Source of the DNA: Beta vulgaris subsp. vulgaris
Taxonomy: Eukaryota; Streptophyta; Magnoliopsida; Caryophyllales; Amaranthaceae
Direction: 5' to 3'
DNA length: 64,000 nt
Assembly: GCF_026745355.1 (NCBI RefSeq)
Contig: NC_079205.1
Span: forward strand, 9,538,100 to 9,602,099
Of this stretch, positions 54,595 through 64,000 are shown in pieces. The notes under the pieces were generated by a model, which saw only the letters and a program-made list of their open reading frames with translations, was not told the DNA's origin and did no database searches. The position numbers and the translations under genes are program-made. Within the stretch, counting starts at the first letter, position 1. Each line of letters starts with the position of its first letter.

Positions 54595-57205
54595 AGAAAC
54601 GGATATTAGAAAATATCTCTATCCGGTGATTGATGAATTACTTGATGAGCTTCATGGGGCTACCATTTTTTCCAAGTTGGATTTAAAGGCGGGATACCAT
54701 CAAATTTTGGTGAAACCAGAGGACACGCATAAAACTGCTTTCAGGACACATGAGGGTCACTACGAGTTTTTGGTGATGCCGTTTGGGCTCACCAACGCTC
54801 CGGCCACTTTTCAGTCTTTGATGAATGAGGTATTCCGACCATTCTTACGTCGCTTTGTCTTGGTTTTTTTTGATGATATATTGATTTATAGTAAATCTGA
54901 AGAGGATCATGTGGGCCATTTGCGATTGGTTTTACAAGCTCTGGCACGTAACAGCTTGGTTGTGAACATTAAAAAATGCGAATTTGGTAGAATGGAGATA
55001 GCATATTTGGGGCACGTAATTTCTAGTGGTGGGGTGGCTGTAGATATGGAGAAGGTAGAGGCTATGTTGGAGTGGGAACAACCTAAGAACCTGCGGGAAC
55101 TTAGAGGATTCTTGGGCCTTACGGGCTATTACCGCAAGTTCATCTCTCATTATGCCCAGATTGCAAAGCCCTTAACAGAACAATTAAAGAAGGACTGTTT
55201 TGGGTGGTCTGATGATGCTACTAAGGCCTTTGAGGCTCTTAAACAAGCAATGGTAACGGCACCGGTACTCGCTATGCCAAACTTTCAGCAGCCCTTTGTA
55301 GTTGAGACAGACGCTTCGGGATTCGGTCTGGGGGCCGTGTTGATGCAGGGGCAGCAACCACTAGCTTTCTACAGTAAACTCTTGGGGCCTCGGGCTCAGT
55401 TGAAATCGGTGTATGAAAAGGAACTCATGGCAGTTTGTCTTGCTGTACAAAAGTGGCGCCATTACCTGCTGGGGCACCACTTTGTGATTCGTACGGACCA
55501 ACAAAGCCTCCGTTACATCATGCAACAACGGGAGGTAGGGGCTGAATTTCAGAAGTGGGTGAGTAAATTGATGGGCTACGATTTTGAAATTCAGTATAAG
55601 CCGGGGTGTGCTAATAGGGTGGCAGATGCATTATCTCGTAAATCTGTTGGGGAGGTCGAATTGGGGGCAATGATTTCTACCCATACTATTGACTGGCACC
55701 AACTGGAGCAGGAGGTGTCTCAAGACCCCTTACTATCCCGAATTCAGCAGGATCTCATCTCTGGAACTAAAGAGCACACCCATTTTTCTCTGCGAGAACA
55801 CAGGTTGCTGTACAAAGGACGACATGTCCTTCCATCTACTTCTTCTCTGATTCCAATCATACTTCGTGAGTACCATGACTCGCCTATGGGAGGCCATACT
55901 GGGGAATTTAAAACATATTTGAGGGTGGCAGCAGATTGGTATTGGCAGGGAATGCGTCGTGACATCACCACTTATGTGCAACATTGTCTCATTTGCCAGC
56001 AACAGAAGGTTTCTCATCAGCACCCTAGTGGACTTCTCCAACCCTTACCACCTCCATCATTGGTGTGGGATGATTTGACGATGGATTTTATTGAAGGATT
56101 GCCTCTGTCTCGGGGGGTAGATACCATACTAGTGGTGGTGGACCGTCTCTCCAAATATGGCCACTTTCTCACCCTTCGCCATCCCTTTACGGCTGTGACT
56201 GTGGCAGAGCTGTTCATCAAGGAGATAGTGCGTTTACATGGGTTTCCATCTTCTATTGTTTCTGATAGGGATCGCATCTTCATGAGTATATTCTGGCGGG
56301 AACTTTTTCGGCTTCATGGGACGTCCTTGAAGCATAGTACGGCCTATCATCCTCAAACGGATGGTCAATCAGAGATTGTGAACCAGAGGTTAGAAACTTA
56401 TCTTCGCTGCTTTGTTGGAGGACACCCTAAGACCTGGGCTAAATGGCTACCATGGGCAGAATTTTCATACAACACCTCTCCTCATCTGTCCACAAAAATG
56501 TCTCCTTTTAAGGTGTTGTATGGTCGCGACCCACCCCACGTTCTTCGGGCGAAAAGGGGACGCACCTCAGTGGATAGTTTGGAGGTCATGCTCCAAGAAA
56601 GGGACATTATACTGGACGATTTGCACTTTAATCTCATGCATGCCCAGCAGAAAATGAAACGGGCAGCTGATGGGAAGCGTCAAGATGTCCAGCACAATGT
56701 GGGGGATTTGGTTTTTCTCAAGCTCCAACCATACCGCCAGAAGTCTTTGGCTAAACGGCCCTATGAGAAGCTCGCTGCTCGTTACTATGGCCCTTTTCCT
56801 ATTCTCCAACGCATTGGGGCTGTTGCTTATAAGCTCCAACTTCCTCTCCACAGCAAAATCCATCCTGTCTTTCACGTGTCTGAACTGAAGAAAGCTATTG
56901 GCACTGCTCCAGCCCTATCTACACTTCCACACCACTTATCAGCTGACATGGAACTCCATACAGAACCGGAAAAGTTACTGGAGGTGAAACGGGTCACGAG
57001 GGGTCAGCACAGCCACTTGGAGGCCTTAATTCAGTGGAAAGGTCTACCAGTTTTTGAAGCTACTTGGGAGGACGTTGCTGCAACTCATCACAGGTTTCCT
57101 TGGTTCCACCTTGAGGACAAGGTGAATCTTTGGGGGGGAGGTAGTGTGACACCTCAGGCCAATAAACCACTGCTGACATATGCAAGGCGCAACAAGAAAG
57201 GGTAA
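54551..57205 (+). CDS. Chromovirus RT, RNase H, integrase and chromodomain
   Basis: This continues the polyprotein after the one-base break. RT has DLKAGYHQI, MPFGLTNAPATFQ and the FFDDILIYS active site (Asp pair from 54,872). RNase H follows (VVETDASGFGLGAVL to RTDQQSLRYI). The integrase zinc region is HDSPMGGHTGEFKT...CLICQQQK, and the catalytic triad lies in MDFIEGLP, VSDRDRIF and HPQTDGQSEIVNQRLE. A chromodomain-type C-terminus (EALIQWKGLPVFEATWED) places it among chromoviruses, which often target heterochromatin. The stop at 57,205 lies about 60 bp inside the 3' LTR, so the last 20 codons are LTR-encoded. Apart from the T-run all pol domains look intact. Confidence 0.9.
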   Translation: MVHGVFCVDYRALNKETDIRKYLYPVIDELLDELHGATIFSKLDLKAGYHQILVKPEDTHKTAFRTHEGHYEFLVMPFGLTNAPATFQSLMNEVFRPFLRRFVLVFFDDILIYSKSEEDHVGHLRLVLQALARNSLVVNIKKCEFGRMEIAYLGHVISSGGVAVDMEKVEAMLEWEQPKNLRELRGFLGLTGYYRKFISHYAQIAKPLTEQLKKDCFGWSDDATKAFEALKQAMVTAPVLAMPNFQQPFVVETDASGFGLGAVLMQGQQPLAFYSKLLGPRAQLKSVYEKELMAVCLAVQKWRHYLLGHHFVIRTDQQSLRYIMQQREVGAEFQKWVSKLMGYDFEIQYKPGCANRVADALSRKSVGEVELGAMISTHTIDWHQLEQEVSQDPLLSRIQQDLISGTKEHTHFSLREHRLLYKGRHVLPSTSSLIPIILREYHDSPMGGHTGEFKTYLRVAADWYWQGMRRDITTYVQHCLICQQQKVSHQHPSGLLQPLPPPSLVWDDLTMDFIEGLPLSRGVDTILVVVDRLSKYGHFLTLRHPFTAVTVAELFIKEIVRLHGFPSSIVSDRDRIFMSIFWRELFRLHGTSLKHSTAYHPQTDGQSEIVNQRLETYLRCFVGGHPKTWAKWLPWAEFSYNTSPHLSTKMSPFKVLYGRDPPHVLRAKRGRTSVDSLEVMLQERDIILDDLHFNLMHAQQKMKRAADGKRQDVQHNVGDLVFLKLQPYRQKSLAKRPYEKLAARYYGPFPILQRIGAVAYKLQLPLHSKIHPVFHVSELKKAIGTAPALSTLPHHLSADMELHTEPEKLLEVKRVTRGQHSHLEALIQWKGLPVFEATWEDVAATHHRFPWFHLEDKVNLWGGGSVTPQANKPLLTYARRNKKG
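57130..57144 (+). other. Chromovirus polypurine tract
   Basis: TTGGGGGGGAGGTAG immediately before the 3' LTR. It also lies within the end of the coding frame. Confidence 0.85.
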
Positions 57206-57379
57206 AAGAGATATTAATCATTCAGGGGTAGTGGAGGATGGAATATTTTGTTATATGCTGAAATAAGGAGAGTTGTCAGAAGTTAGTTATGGAGAGAGAA
57301 ACTGTATATATAAGGGGTTTGGGTTCAGTAGAAAGGCATTCAGAAAAGGTGTAAGGAAGTTCTTTTGGAGAGAAGGGGC
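57145..57379 (+). repeat. Chromovirus 3' LTR, left piece
   Basis: It matches the 5' LTR from 51,920 except for four missing single bases in short runs. It ends at GGGGC (57,375-57,379), the left copy of the target duplication of the nested element. Confidence 0.93.
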
Positions 57380-58155
57380 TGTAGACGTGAAAATTTTATT
57401 ATATGCCATTTAATTGACCTATTAAAGTCTTAAAGTCAAATGTTGACTTTTATTAATGGATGATCATGAAATAAATTAATTTGGGCTTATTATTAAACTA
57501 GGCCTACTTTTAATTAGTCATCTATTATTGGGTCATGGACTCATTAAATGAACAATGGGCTAATGAAGAGGTTATGTCCATGAGGCCCAGGAAGCAGGAT
57601 AGGTGGAAACCCTAATGTTTTCCTAACTCTATAAATAAAGCTCTCCTCTTCACCTGCTAGAGGAGAAAAAATCAGACTCCAGAGCCATCAAGGAGAAAAG
57701 CAGAAAGTACAACGTAAACCTGTCAAGTAATCTCTCTGCCAGTCAAGTTACATCAAATTCTCTCGGAAGAAGGAAACTGCAAGATCAACCTTGGACGAGA
57801 TTAAGCCCGAAGGCCCTTATTCAGGAAGATCATATTGGTTCGTGAGCAACAATAAGTCAACATCAAATCATTTCCGCAAAAGAAGAACAACAAGCATTCA
57901 ACGTGCCGTTCGTTCTACCCTAGAAGTTTTCTACCTTAGACGAGATCAAGCCTCGACGACCCTCATTCAAGAAAGTCAAGTCAATAGTTCTTGAACTCAC
58001 CAAATTAGTTCATGAATTAATTAAATTCAAGTGGAGATTGAATCAGAGGAGAAACAAATTAGAGATTGTAACCCAAACAATACAAAATTAATAAAATATT
58101 ATTTTGTTCACATCTTTTGACTCTCTATTTTGCAGATCTAAAATTTGTGTTTACA
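57380..58155 (+). repeat. TR-GAG 5' LTR
   Basis: Contains CTATAAATAAAG at about 57,629-57,640 as the probable TATA box. The 67-codon ORF within it occurs identically in the 3' LTR and is not considered a gene. Confidence 0.92.
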
Positions 58156-58159
58156 AATT

Positions 58160-58177
58160 TGGCACGCTCGGTGGGAC
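58160..58177 (+). other. TR-GAG primer-binding site
   Basis: TGGCACGCTCGGTGGGAC lies five bases after the 5' LTR. The matching tRNA was not identified. Confidence 0.7.
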
Positions 58178-58233
58178 AATCTCTACCTCTCATCTTTTTC
58201 TCCATTGAAGCAATTAAGTAAATTCATTCGACC

Positions 58234-59221
58234 ATGGTGGCCAAGAGAAGATCTATTCATGATAGCAACAAATCCTTTCCTCCAAGCGTGGATCCTTCGA
58301 CGGAGTCAATCATTGGAACGACAGACGTTGTTAATGTAAGTGTCATGACCATTGAAGCACATACCATGGAGGAAGAATTAGCAAACATGAAGATGCTCAT
58401 TCACAAACTCGCCAAGGAGAATGAGGAAAAAGAAGCAAAAATCAAATTCCAGAGCAAACAACTTGCTGCTCTGACAAAGAAACTTGAGAAACGTCCAACT
58501 GGTGAAAGCGAAGGCGATAGTGGTGGATCCAAATTTAGCATGAAGTCAAAGACTAGTGAAAAGGATGGAGCTATCCATGGCGATTCATTCAATTTCCAAC
58601 AAATTCAAGATATGATAGCCACAGCTGTCAAACGCCAACTTGGTGGAGATTTTGACGGGAACGACCACTATACCAAGCCTTATACAAAGAGAATCGATGC
58701 CCTAGAAATGCCTATGGGCTATCAACCTCCCAAATTCATGCATTTCGATGGCATTGGCAATCCCAAACAACAATATAGCACACTTTGTTGAAACTTGTAA
58801 TAATGCAGGTACTGAAGGAGACCTACTCGTGAAGCAGTTCGTTCGATCTTTGAAAGGAGTGGCATTCGATTGGTACACCGACTTAGCTGCTAGATCAGTT
58901 GATAATTGGGAACAAATGGAAGAAGCATTTATGGATCGTTTCTTCAGCACTCGCCGTATTGTCAGCATGACTGAGTTGACACAAACCACCCAGCTAGAGG
59001 ATGAGCCTGTTATAGAATATATCAATCGATGGCGAACGTTGTGTCTTCAGTGCAAAGATCACCTGTCTGAAGCATCCGCTGTAGAGTTGTGCACCCAAGG
59101 CATGCATTGGGATCTGGCTTACATATTGCAAGGAATTAAGCCAAACACATTCCAGGAACTGGCAACTCGGGCTCACGAAATGGAGATGACCATCGCCAAC
59201 CATGAAGAGAATTATGATTAG
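58234..59221 (+). pseudogene. TR-GAG gag, one frameshift
   Basis: The Gag protein starts at ATG 58,234 (MVAKRRSIHDSNKS). The first frame has a charged coiled coil (EEELANMKMLIHKLAKENEE) and ends soon after [13 protein letters not shown]. The next frame (to 59,221) continues with [57 protein letters not shown] and [16 protein letters not shown], the retrotrans_gag core of Tat/Retand-like elements. The break is a single extra base at about 58,771-58,774. No zinc knuckle or pol follows; the frame ends at 59,221. Confidence 0.85.
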
Positions 59222-59309
59222 ACATCTACGTCGATGGTTGTTCATGGCTTCAACTTTGTAAAAAAAAAAAAAAAAAAAAAAAGAAATTCACAAAAGGACA
59301 AAATACCCC

Positions 59310-59520
59310 CGAAAAAAATAACTCCTAAGCAAGAGTATAAACTGCAAATCTGAAAAAAAAAACTCCTAAGCAAGAGTATAAACTGCAAATCTGAAAAAAA
59401 AAAAAAAATCTCCTAAGCAAGAGTATAAACTGCAAATTCAAAAAGAAAATCTCCTAAGCAAGAGTATAAACTGGAATTTCCAAATAAAATTTACTCCTAA
59501 GCAAGAGGATAAACTGCATA
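59310..59520 (+). repeat. Tandem repeats of CTCCTAAGCAAGAGTATAAA
   Basis: Five copies, about 40-50 bp apart, of CTCCTAAGCAAGAG(T/G)(A/G)TAAACTG followed by A-rich filler, in the 3' untranslated part of the TR-GAG element. Confidence 0.88.
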
Positions 59521-59805
59521 TACTTGTCAAAAAAAATTGATAATCGAACTACGTTTGGCTTGATCCAAAAAGGTGTAAAAAAAAACCACTTTATTTGGTG
59601 CGTAGGCATCTTGGATAATTAAATATTCAAGAGCAGCCACAAAACAAAAGTAAGTATGATTTTAAAAGTGTACTCCATCAAGTCTAAATATGTTTTAACA
59701 AAATATGAAACACAAGCTTGGGGGCATAGCTATTGTCCACTTGGCTTCACTAATCACTTTGTCAGATGATGAAGCATGATAAAAACTTTGCGGTTGTCAT
59801 TCACT

Positions 59806-60120
59806 CGAAGTTCTGGAGAAAGCTATCAAGCACCAGAGTTTCAACAAAAATGTTAAGCATGGAGATTGGAGAAAGCTCTCATGCACCAATACTTCGTCAA
59901 ATCTCCTCGAAGTTCTGGAGAAAGCTTCCAAGCACCAGAGATCCGACAAAAATTTAAGCAACAAGATCGATGGAGAAAGCTTCCAAGCACCATCACCTAT
60001 CAAAGTTCGTTGGAGAAAGCTTTCAAGCACCAACACTTGGCCAGAAACACTTCAAGATTGAAGTGGAGAAAAGCTCAAAAGCACCAAAATATCTTGAGTC
60101 TTGAATGATGGAGAAACTTT
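59806..60120 (+). repeat. Degenerate repeats of GGAGAAAGCTTCCAAGCACC
   Basis: Seven or so copies of GGAGAAAGCT(T/A)(C/T)CAAGCACCA spaced 40-60 bp apart. They code by chance in several frames but contain no recognisable domain. Confidence 0.8.
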
Positions 60121-62149
60121 CAAAGCATCCTCACCGTCAAAGAAGCATGTCTTAGGCCATTAGAAAAATTTCTACTGGAGACCTGCAAAGAAAAAAAAAG
60201 CGACACAAAAATTAGAGAAAGCTTCATGCGCCAATATCGTGTCAAGACAATCGTGTCAGAGCTTCTAACACGACTTCACAACAATGATGTCGAAAAGGAC
60301 GACAAAGTGTTCGAGGCGTCCCTCAAATAGAAATCATGGTAGAATGTCAACTTCTCCATGTGCACCAAGATGAATAACTTAGTCTTTATTTGTGGGTGTA
60401 ACATCATTCGTGTTTATATGGTGTCCACTTAAGAGAGCGAGCTTGGTTGTTCCTACGAAACTCGATCATTGTATAGCTTGAGCTCTTAATTTCGTGGGGT
60501 GGTTTAGACTCCTAACTTTATGGCATGATTCCTCGATGCCTTAGTGGCGTTGAAATGATTGAGCTCCTTCAAGAAAGATTTAATCTGTTCTACAAATGAT
60601 GACTCCATTCTACTCAAATCATAATCTGAAAAGAAAAATGACAAAGGTATCAACATGAGTACATTACTATATGATTAATATCCATCATGACATCATCATG
60701 TTATAGCAAAAAAAAAAAAAAAAAAAAGAGTTGAAAAGTGGCATGCATTAGCTCACATGATCATACGTAATACTTAGGCCAAAGGGAAGGAAGTATTATG
60801 GAAACAAATAAAAAAAAGAAGGAAACAATCATGGACCTCTTGTACATGAAATACATGCTACATCAATTTGAGCTTTATTTCAAAATAAAGAAAGGCAGAA
60901 GCACGTATAACAAGAGTCAAACCATCTTTATCAAACACTTTGTCCATACTATATGAGGACTTCACAAAAACAAAACAGCATCCAAGTTTACAAAATAAAC
61001 TTTTAATCAAAGTCAGACACCAGAGAAATGGAAATAGGAAAAAAGGGAGATCAAATTCTTCTTCTTGCTTGGACAACAAACGTCACTGTAGAAGTAAACC
61101 AAGCATTGAGGTGGCGTCTTTAAGTCCGCAGGGAGGAAGATGATCCCCAATGCAGTCAGAATGCAATTGGAGCAGCAAGTTAAAGATGATACTCAGTCTC
61201 TCACACGATGTCAAGAAAATGAGTTGTCGGCTTCTCCTCCACGAACTTGGGAATGATGGCCCGTGAATAACGTCGGTTTCGGTTCCTCCTCTATGACATC
61301 AAAATTTCGGTGAGAATGGCATCGCGATGTCGACGAGAACGGCTTGGCTCCTTATGGCGTCACGGCTCAAATTATAGGCAATAATGGCATCCCTTCTTCA
61401 TGTTGTCACCACATCGGCTCAACTCCGGGCTCCAATGGTGAAGTGGATAATTACAGAAATTGCTCCGTCAATGTATTAAAGCATGGGCAGATGGCTCGGC
61501 TTCAAGGGTTGGGTAGGTTAGTCATCATGCCAGGAGATTACAAACCTGCGCAAAACAAAAACAAAAATGGAGAACAAAGAAAATAAAGGAAGAGATAAGT
61601 GCATTCTCCATGGCTCCGCCGCGGTAAAACATCAAAACGCTTGATGGTTCTTCCTTCGTCATCTAGAGGCGGCAAACGTGGTTCGTTTGAGCTCTTTTGT
61701 TATCTTCTCCTCCTTCATGGCTTCATGATTACGGGAGAGTTGTATGGCTCCTTTGTCGTACCGCGGCTTCACGTCCTGGCGTGGCTCGCCTGAATACCAC
61801 CATTGAGATGAAATACAAGCCCTTTATACCTACTGTATATATAGAAAATATAAGGCCAGGATGGAACCCTCAAAAGGATAAGATTAAAAAAAAAAAAAAA
61901 TCTTCAGTTTGTTATGAAGATATTCTGATGGGAGATTCTAGAGATGAGCTAACAGAGAAAGAAAAAGTCAACTTATGCTTATTGGTTAAGTAAATTAATG
62001 GGTTGTTCCAAAATGTAGGAGATTTGGTTATCAAAATCTAACCGTAAGGAAGTAGCCTATTTTCTATTAATTGGGAGTAAGTGTTCGAGACTCAATCACG
62101 CTGAAATACTCAAATATCGTGTATGTGATAAAGTCTCGAGGGGGCAATT
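60121..62149 (+). other. TR-GAG 3' non-coding region
   Basis: About 2 kb of low-coding sequence with poly-A runs and short ORFs without domains. It ends in the polypurine tract CGAGGGGGCAATT next to the 3' LTR. Confidence 0.55.
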
Positions 62150-62922
62150 TGTAGACGTGAAAATTTTATTATATGCCATTTAATTGACCTATTAAAGTCT
62201 TAAAGTCAAATGTTGACTTTTATTAATGGATGATCATGAAATAAATTAATTTGGGCTTATTATTAAACTAGGCCTACTTTAATTAGTCATCTATTATTGG
62301 GTCATGGACTCATTAAATGAACAATGGGCTAATGAAGAGGTTATGTCCATGAGGCCCAGGAAGCAGGATAGGTGGAAACCCTAATGTTTTCCTAACTCTA
62401 TAAATAAAGCTCTCCTCTTCACCTGCTAGAGGAGAGAAAATCAGACTCCAGAGCCATCAAGGAGAAAAGCAGAAAGCACAACGTAAACCTGTCAAGTAAT
62501 CTCTCTGCCACTCAAGTTACATCAAATTCTCTCGGAAGAAGGAAACTGCAAGATCAACCTTGGACGAGATTAAGCCCGAAGGCCCTTATTCAGGAAGATC
62601 ATATTGGTTCGTGAGCAACAATAAGTCAACATCAAATCATTTCCGCAAAAGAAGAACAACAAGCATTCAACGTGCCGTTCGTTCTACCCTAGAAGTTTTC
62701 TACCTTAGACGAGATCAAGCCTCGACGACCCTCATTCAAGAAAGTCAAGTCAATAGTTCTTGAACTCACCAAATTAGTTCATGAATTAATTAAATTCAAG
62801 TGGAGATTGAATCAGAGGAGAAACATTAGAGATTGTAACCCAAACAATACAAAATTAATAAAATATTATTTTGTTCACATCTTTTGACTCTCTATTTTGC
62901 AGATCTAAAATTTGTGTTTACA
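62150..62922 (+). repeat. TR-GAG 3' LTR
   Basis: 773 bp, nearly identical to the 5' LTR. The differences seen are one base in a T run, AAAAAA/GAGAAAA, AGTAC/AGCAC, CCAGTC/CCACTC and a 2-bp gap near GAAACA. Confidence 0.92.
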
Positions 62923-62927
62923 GGGGC

Positions 62928-63075
62928 CTCTCGAAAGCTCACCATTACCTGTAGCTCGTTGCTTTTATCAGTAATATAGTAAATCTGGGTTGCTGAATTG
63001 CCTAGAATACTTGCTATAATTCTGTTGTTACTAATCCTTCTGTGTTTCCTTGTTGTGGGAGTCCAAGCCATTACA
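62928..63075 (+). repeat. Chromovirus 3' LTR, right piece
   Basis: From CTCTCGAAAGCTCACC to GCCATTACA this is identical to the end of the 5' LTR. The TGACC duplication follows. Confidence 0.93.
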
Positions 63076-63565
63076 TGACCCCCACAACTATTTCATCCCA
63101 TGGTACTGTTTGGAGACCTACAACAACAACATCTCCCCCATTCCTGATAAACATCGATGGCCTGACTTTCAGGGCTTGCCTGAACTTCAACCACCAGCAA
63201 TGAAAAAAGGGTGCGCAGACCTTATAGGAACAATAGAAAAGAAGAGGGTGAAGAGGCTAAGGGAAAAAGTGCTAAGAGTATCAAGTGTACCAATTATGGT
63301 CACTTTGGCCACAATGTCAAAACTTGTAAAGGAGGACCAACTGAAAAGCAACTATTTGCATATGAGGCAACTATCTTTAGGAATAAAAGAAACAGAGATT
63401 AGTCCAACCAAGGACAGAAGGAAGCCAAGAAAGCAAATGAGGGGAAGAACCAGTATAAGAAGACAAAACAAAACAGTGGTAAACAATCAACTAAAGGGAA
63501 GCCTCCATCCAAAAAATCCAAACATACTCAAGAAGTGTTTACTCACAATGCTATTCAGCCTTTGA
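63076..63565 (+). pseudogene. MULE transposase, C-terminal part
   Basis: This resumes the gene cut at 51,919. It begins DPHNYFIPWYCLETYNNN and ISPIPDKHRWPDFQGLPELQ, the usual C-terminal tail after the SWIM finger. After a frame change it shows CTNYGHFGHNVKTCKG, a zinc knuckle whose second Cys is replaced by Tyr. It ends in Lys-rich sequence and a stop at about 63,565. Confidence 0.8.
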
Positions 63566-64000
63566 GCCTTTCTCAAAATGATCTTTGAAGACTGTTTTCA
63601 ACTGGGTTTTTTTTTTTGTAGTTGGTTTTTTGTCAGAAGCCAAGCACTTATTACTTACGAAAGTTATAGTATTTCTTTGTAGGTCTGTTTTAGGATTAAT
63701 AATTTATCTATCTTATTAAGTTAGTAGTTTGGTTTGGGGTAATGGTGAGTTGACATTTTTGGGATTTTGTTTGAAACAATTAGTAAGTTATCTAATCAGA
63801 ACCAATTCATAAGTTTTTTTTGGCAAACTTAAATGGTTTAGTGCTGGTGATTTTCCACTTTTTGGGAAATCTTTTTTTATTGACCTATTTCTTATATGGA
63901 TTTCCATTACATTAACGTTGTGCTACTTACTTGGGATTTGTACATTGCAACATGTTTGATATTTGTTATACAAGTATGCTGGCAGAGTCGTTTACTCTGA
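63566..64000. other. Sequence downstream of the MULE gene
   Basis: AT-rich with T runs; no gene or transposon end recognised before the window ends. Confidence 0.45.

Larger units (their letters stand above)
57380..62922 (+). mobile_element. TR-GAG type LTR retrotransposon nested in the chromovirus LTR
   Basis: LTRs of 776 and 773 bp (57,380-58,155; 62,150-62,922) begin TGTAGACGTG and end GTGTTTACA. The target duplication GGGGC is exact (57,375-57,379; 62,923-62,927). A primer-site-like TGGCACGCTCGGTGGGAC follows the 5' LTR (58,160-58,177), and CGAGGGGGCAATT precedes the 3' LTR. Only a gag ORF is present; there is no protease, RT or integrase, so it depends on enzymes from another element. 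By eye the LTRs differ by three substitutions and two small indels. Confidence 0.92.
51920..63075 (+). mobile_element. Chromovirus (Ty3/gypsy) inserted in the MULE
   Basis: LTRs start TGTGACACCTCAGGCC and end GCCATTACA. The target duplication TGACC is exact (51,915-51,919; 63,076-63,080). Order is LTR, initiator-Met primer site, gag, protease, RT, RNase H, integrase, chromodomain, polypurine tract, LTR, which is the gypsy order. The 3' LTR is interrupted by a TR-GAG element. The two LTRs differ only by four single-base indels, so the insertion is very recent. Confidence 0.95.

Noticed and set aside
57791..57994. 67-codon ORF present twice (also at 62,560-62,763)
   Set aside because: Both copies lie in the LTRs of the TR-GAG element and open with TTG. 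Identity reflects the young LTR pair, not coding constraint.
59310..59520. CTCCTAAGCAAGAG repeats with A-rich spacers resembling a CRISPR array
   Set aside because: They lie in the 3' region of a TR-GAG retrotransposon and the spacers are low-complexity A runs.

Overview
This is nuclear DNA from a flowering plant. It holds two intact CC-NBS-LRR (NLR) immune receptor genes, relics of at least one more NLR, and a dense set of plant transposons: Ty1/copia, Athila-type and chromovirus Ty3/gypsy elements, a TR-GAG element, PIF/Harbinger, CACTA, MULE and Stowaway elements. Base composition, repeat families and the RPS2/RPS5-like NLRs point to a eudicot. The family cannot be fixed from the sequence alone; Amaranthaceae (Chenopodium/Spinacia type) is only a weak guess. 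No tRNA, rRNA, organellar insert or CRISPR array was found.

Layout. 1-273: 5' leader of a further NLR copy whose body lies beyond the left edge (minus strand). 838-6,106: a small TIR element, an LTR fragment, two Stowaway MITEs and short tandem duplications. 6,107-10,774: a near-complete but frameshifted PIF/Harbinger transposon with its DDE transposase and Myb/SANT-like partner. 12,657-19,029: a decayed Ty1/copia element with a Tourist-like MITE in its 3' LTR. 19,223-19,503: a MITE built on an AAATGAGC array.

NLR cluster (19.8-33.1 kb, all minus strand). NLR-1 (19,814-22,945) and NLR-2 (28,648-32,310) are each one uninterrupted coding exon. Decayed NLR pieces lie between them (25.7-28.0 kb). 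Both genes have AG directly before the ATG and a shared upstream leader ending in a GT donor about 530-560 bp away, which suggests a conserved 5' UTR intron. NLR-2 is longer because of an exact 144-bp LRR duplication and a second, larger LRR block duplication.

33.6-49.6 kb: mostly transposons. These are a Stowaway, a G-rich tract, a gag-protease-only Athila-type element (34,497-41,296), a CACTA element with a TCT target duplication, another Stowaway, a 1-kb element carrying a 136-bp GC-rich palindrome, and a degenerate GTTACTC minisatellite split by a Tourist-like element that itself contains a Stowaway.

50.3-63.6 kb: three nested layers. A MULE transposase gene is split by a chromovirus (51,920-63,075, TSD TGACC). 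That chromovirus's 3' LTR is in turn split by a young TR-GAG element (57,380-62,922, TSD GGGGC). The two NLRs are the only apparently functional host genes. The transposon coding regions are all broken, but in the chromovirus and the TR-GAG element each break is a single-base indel that could be a sequencing error.
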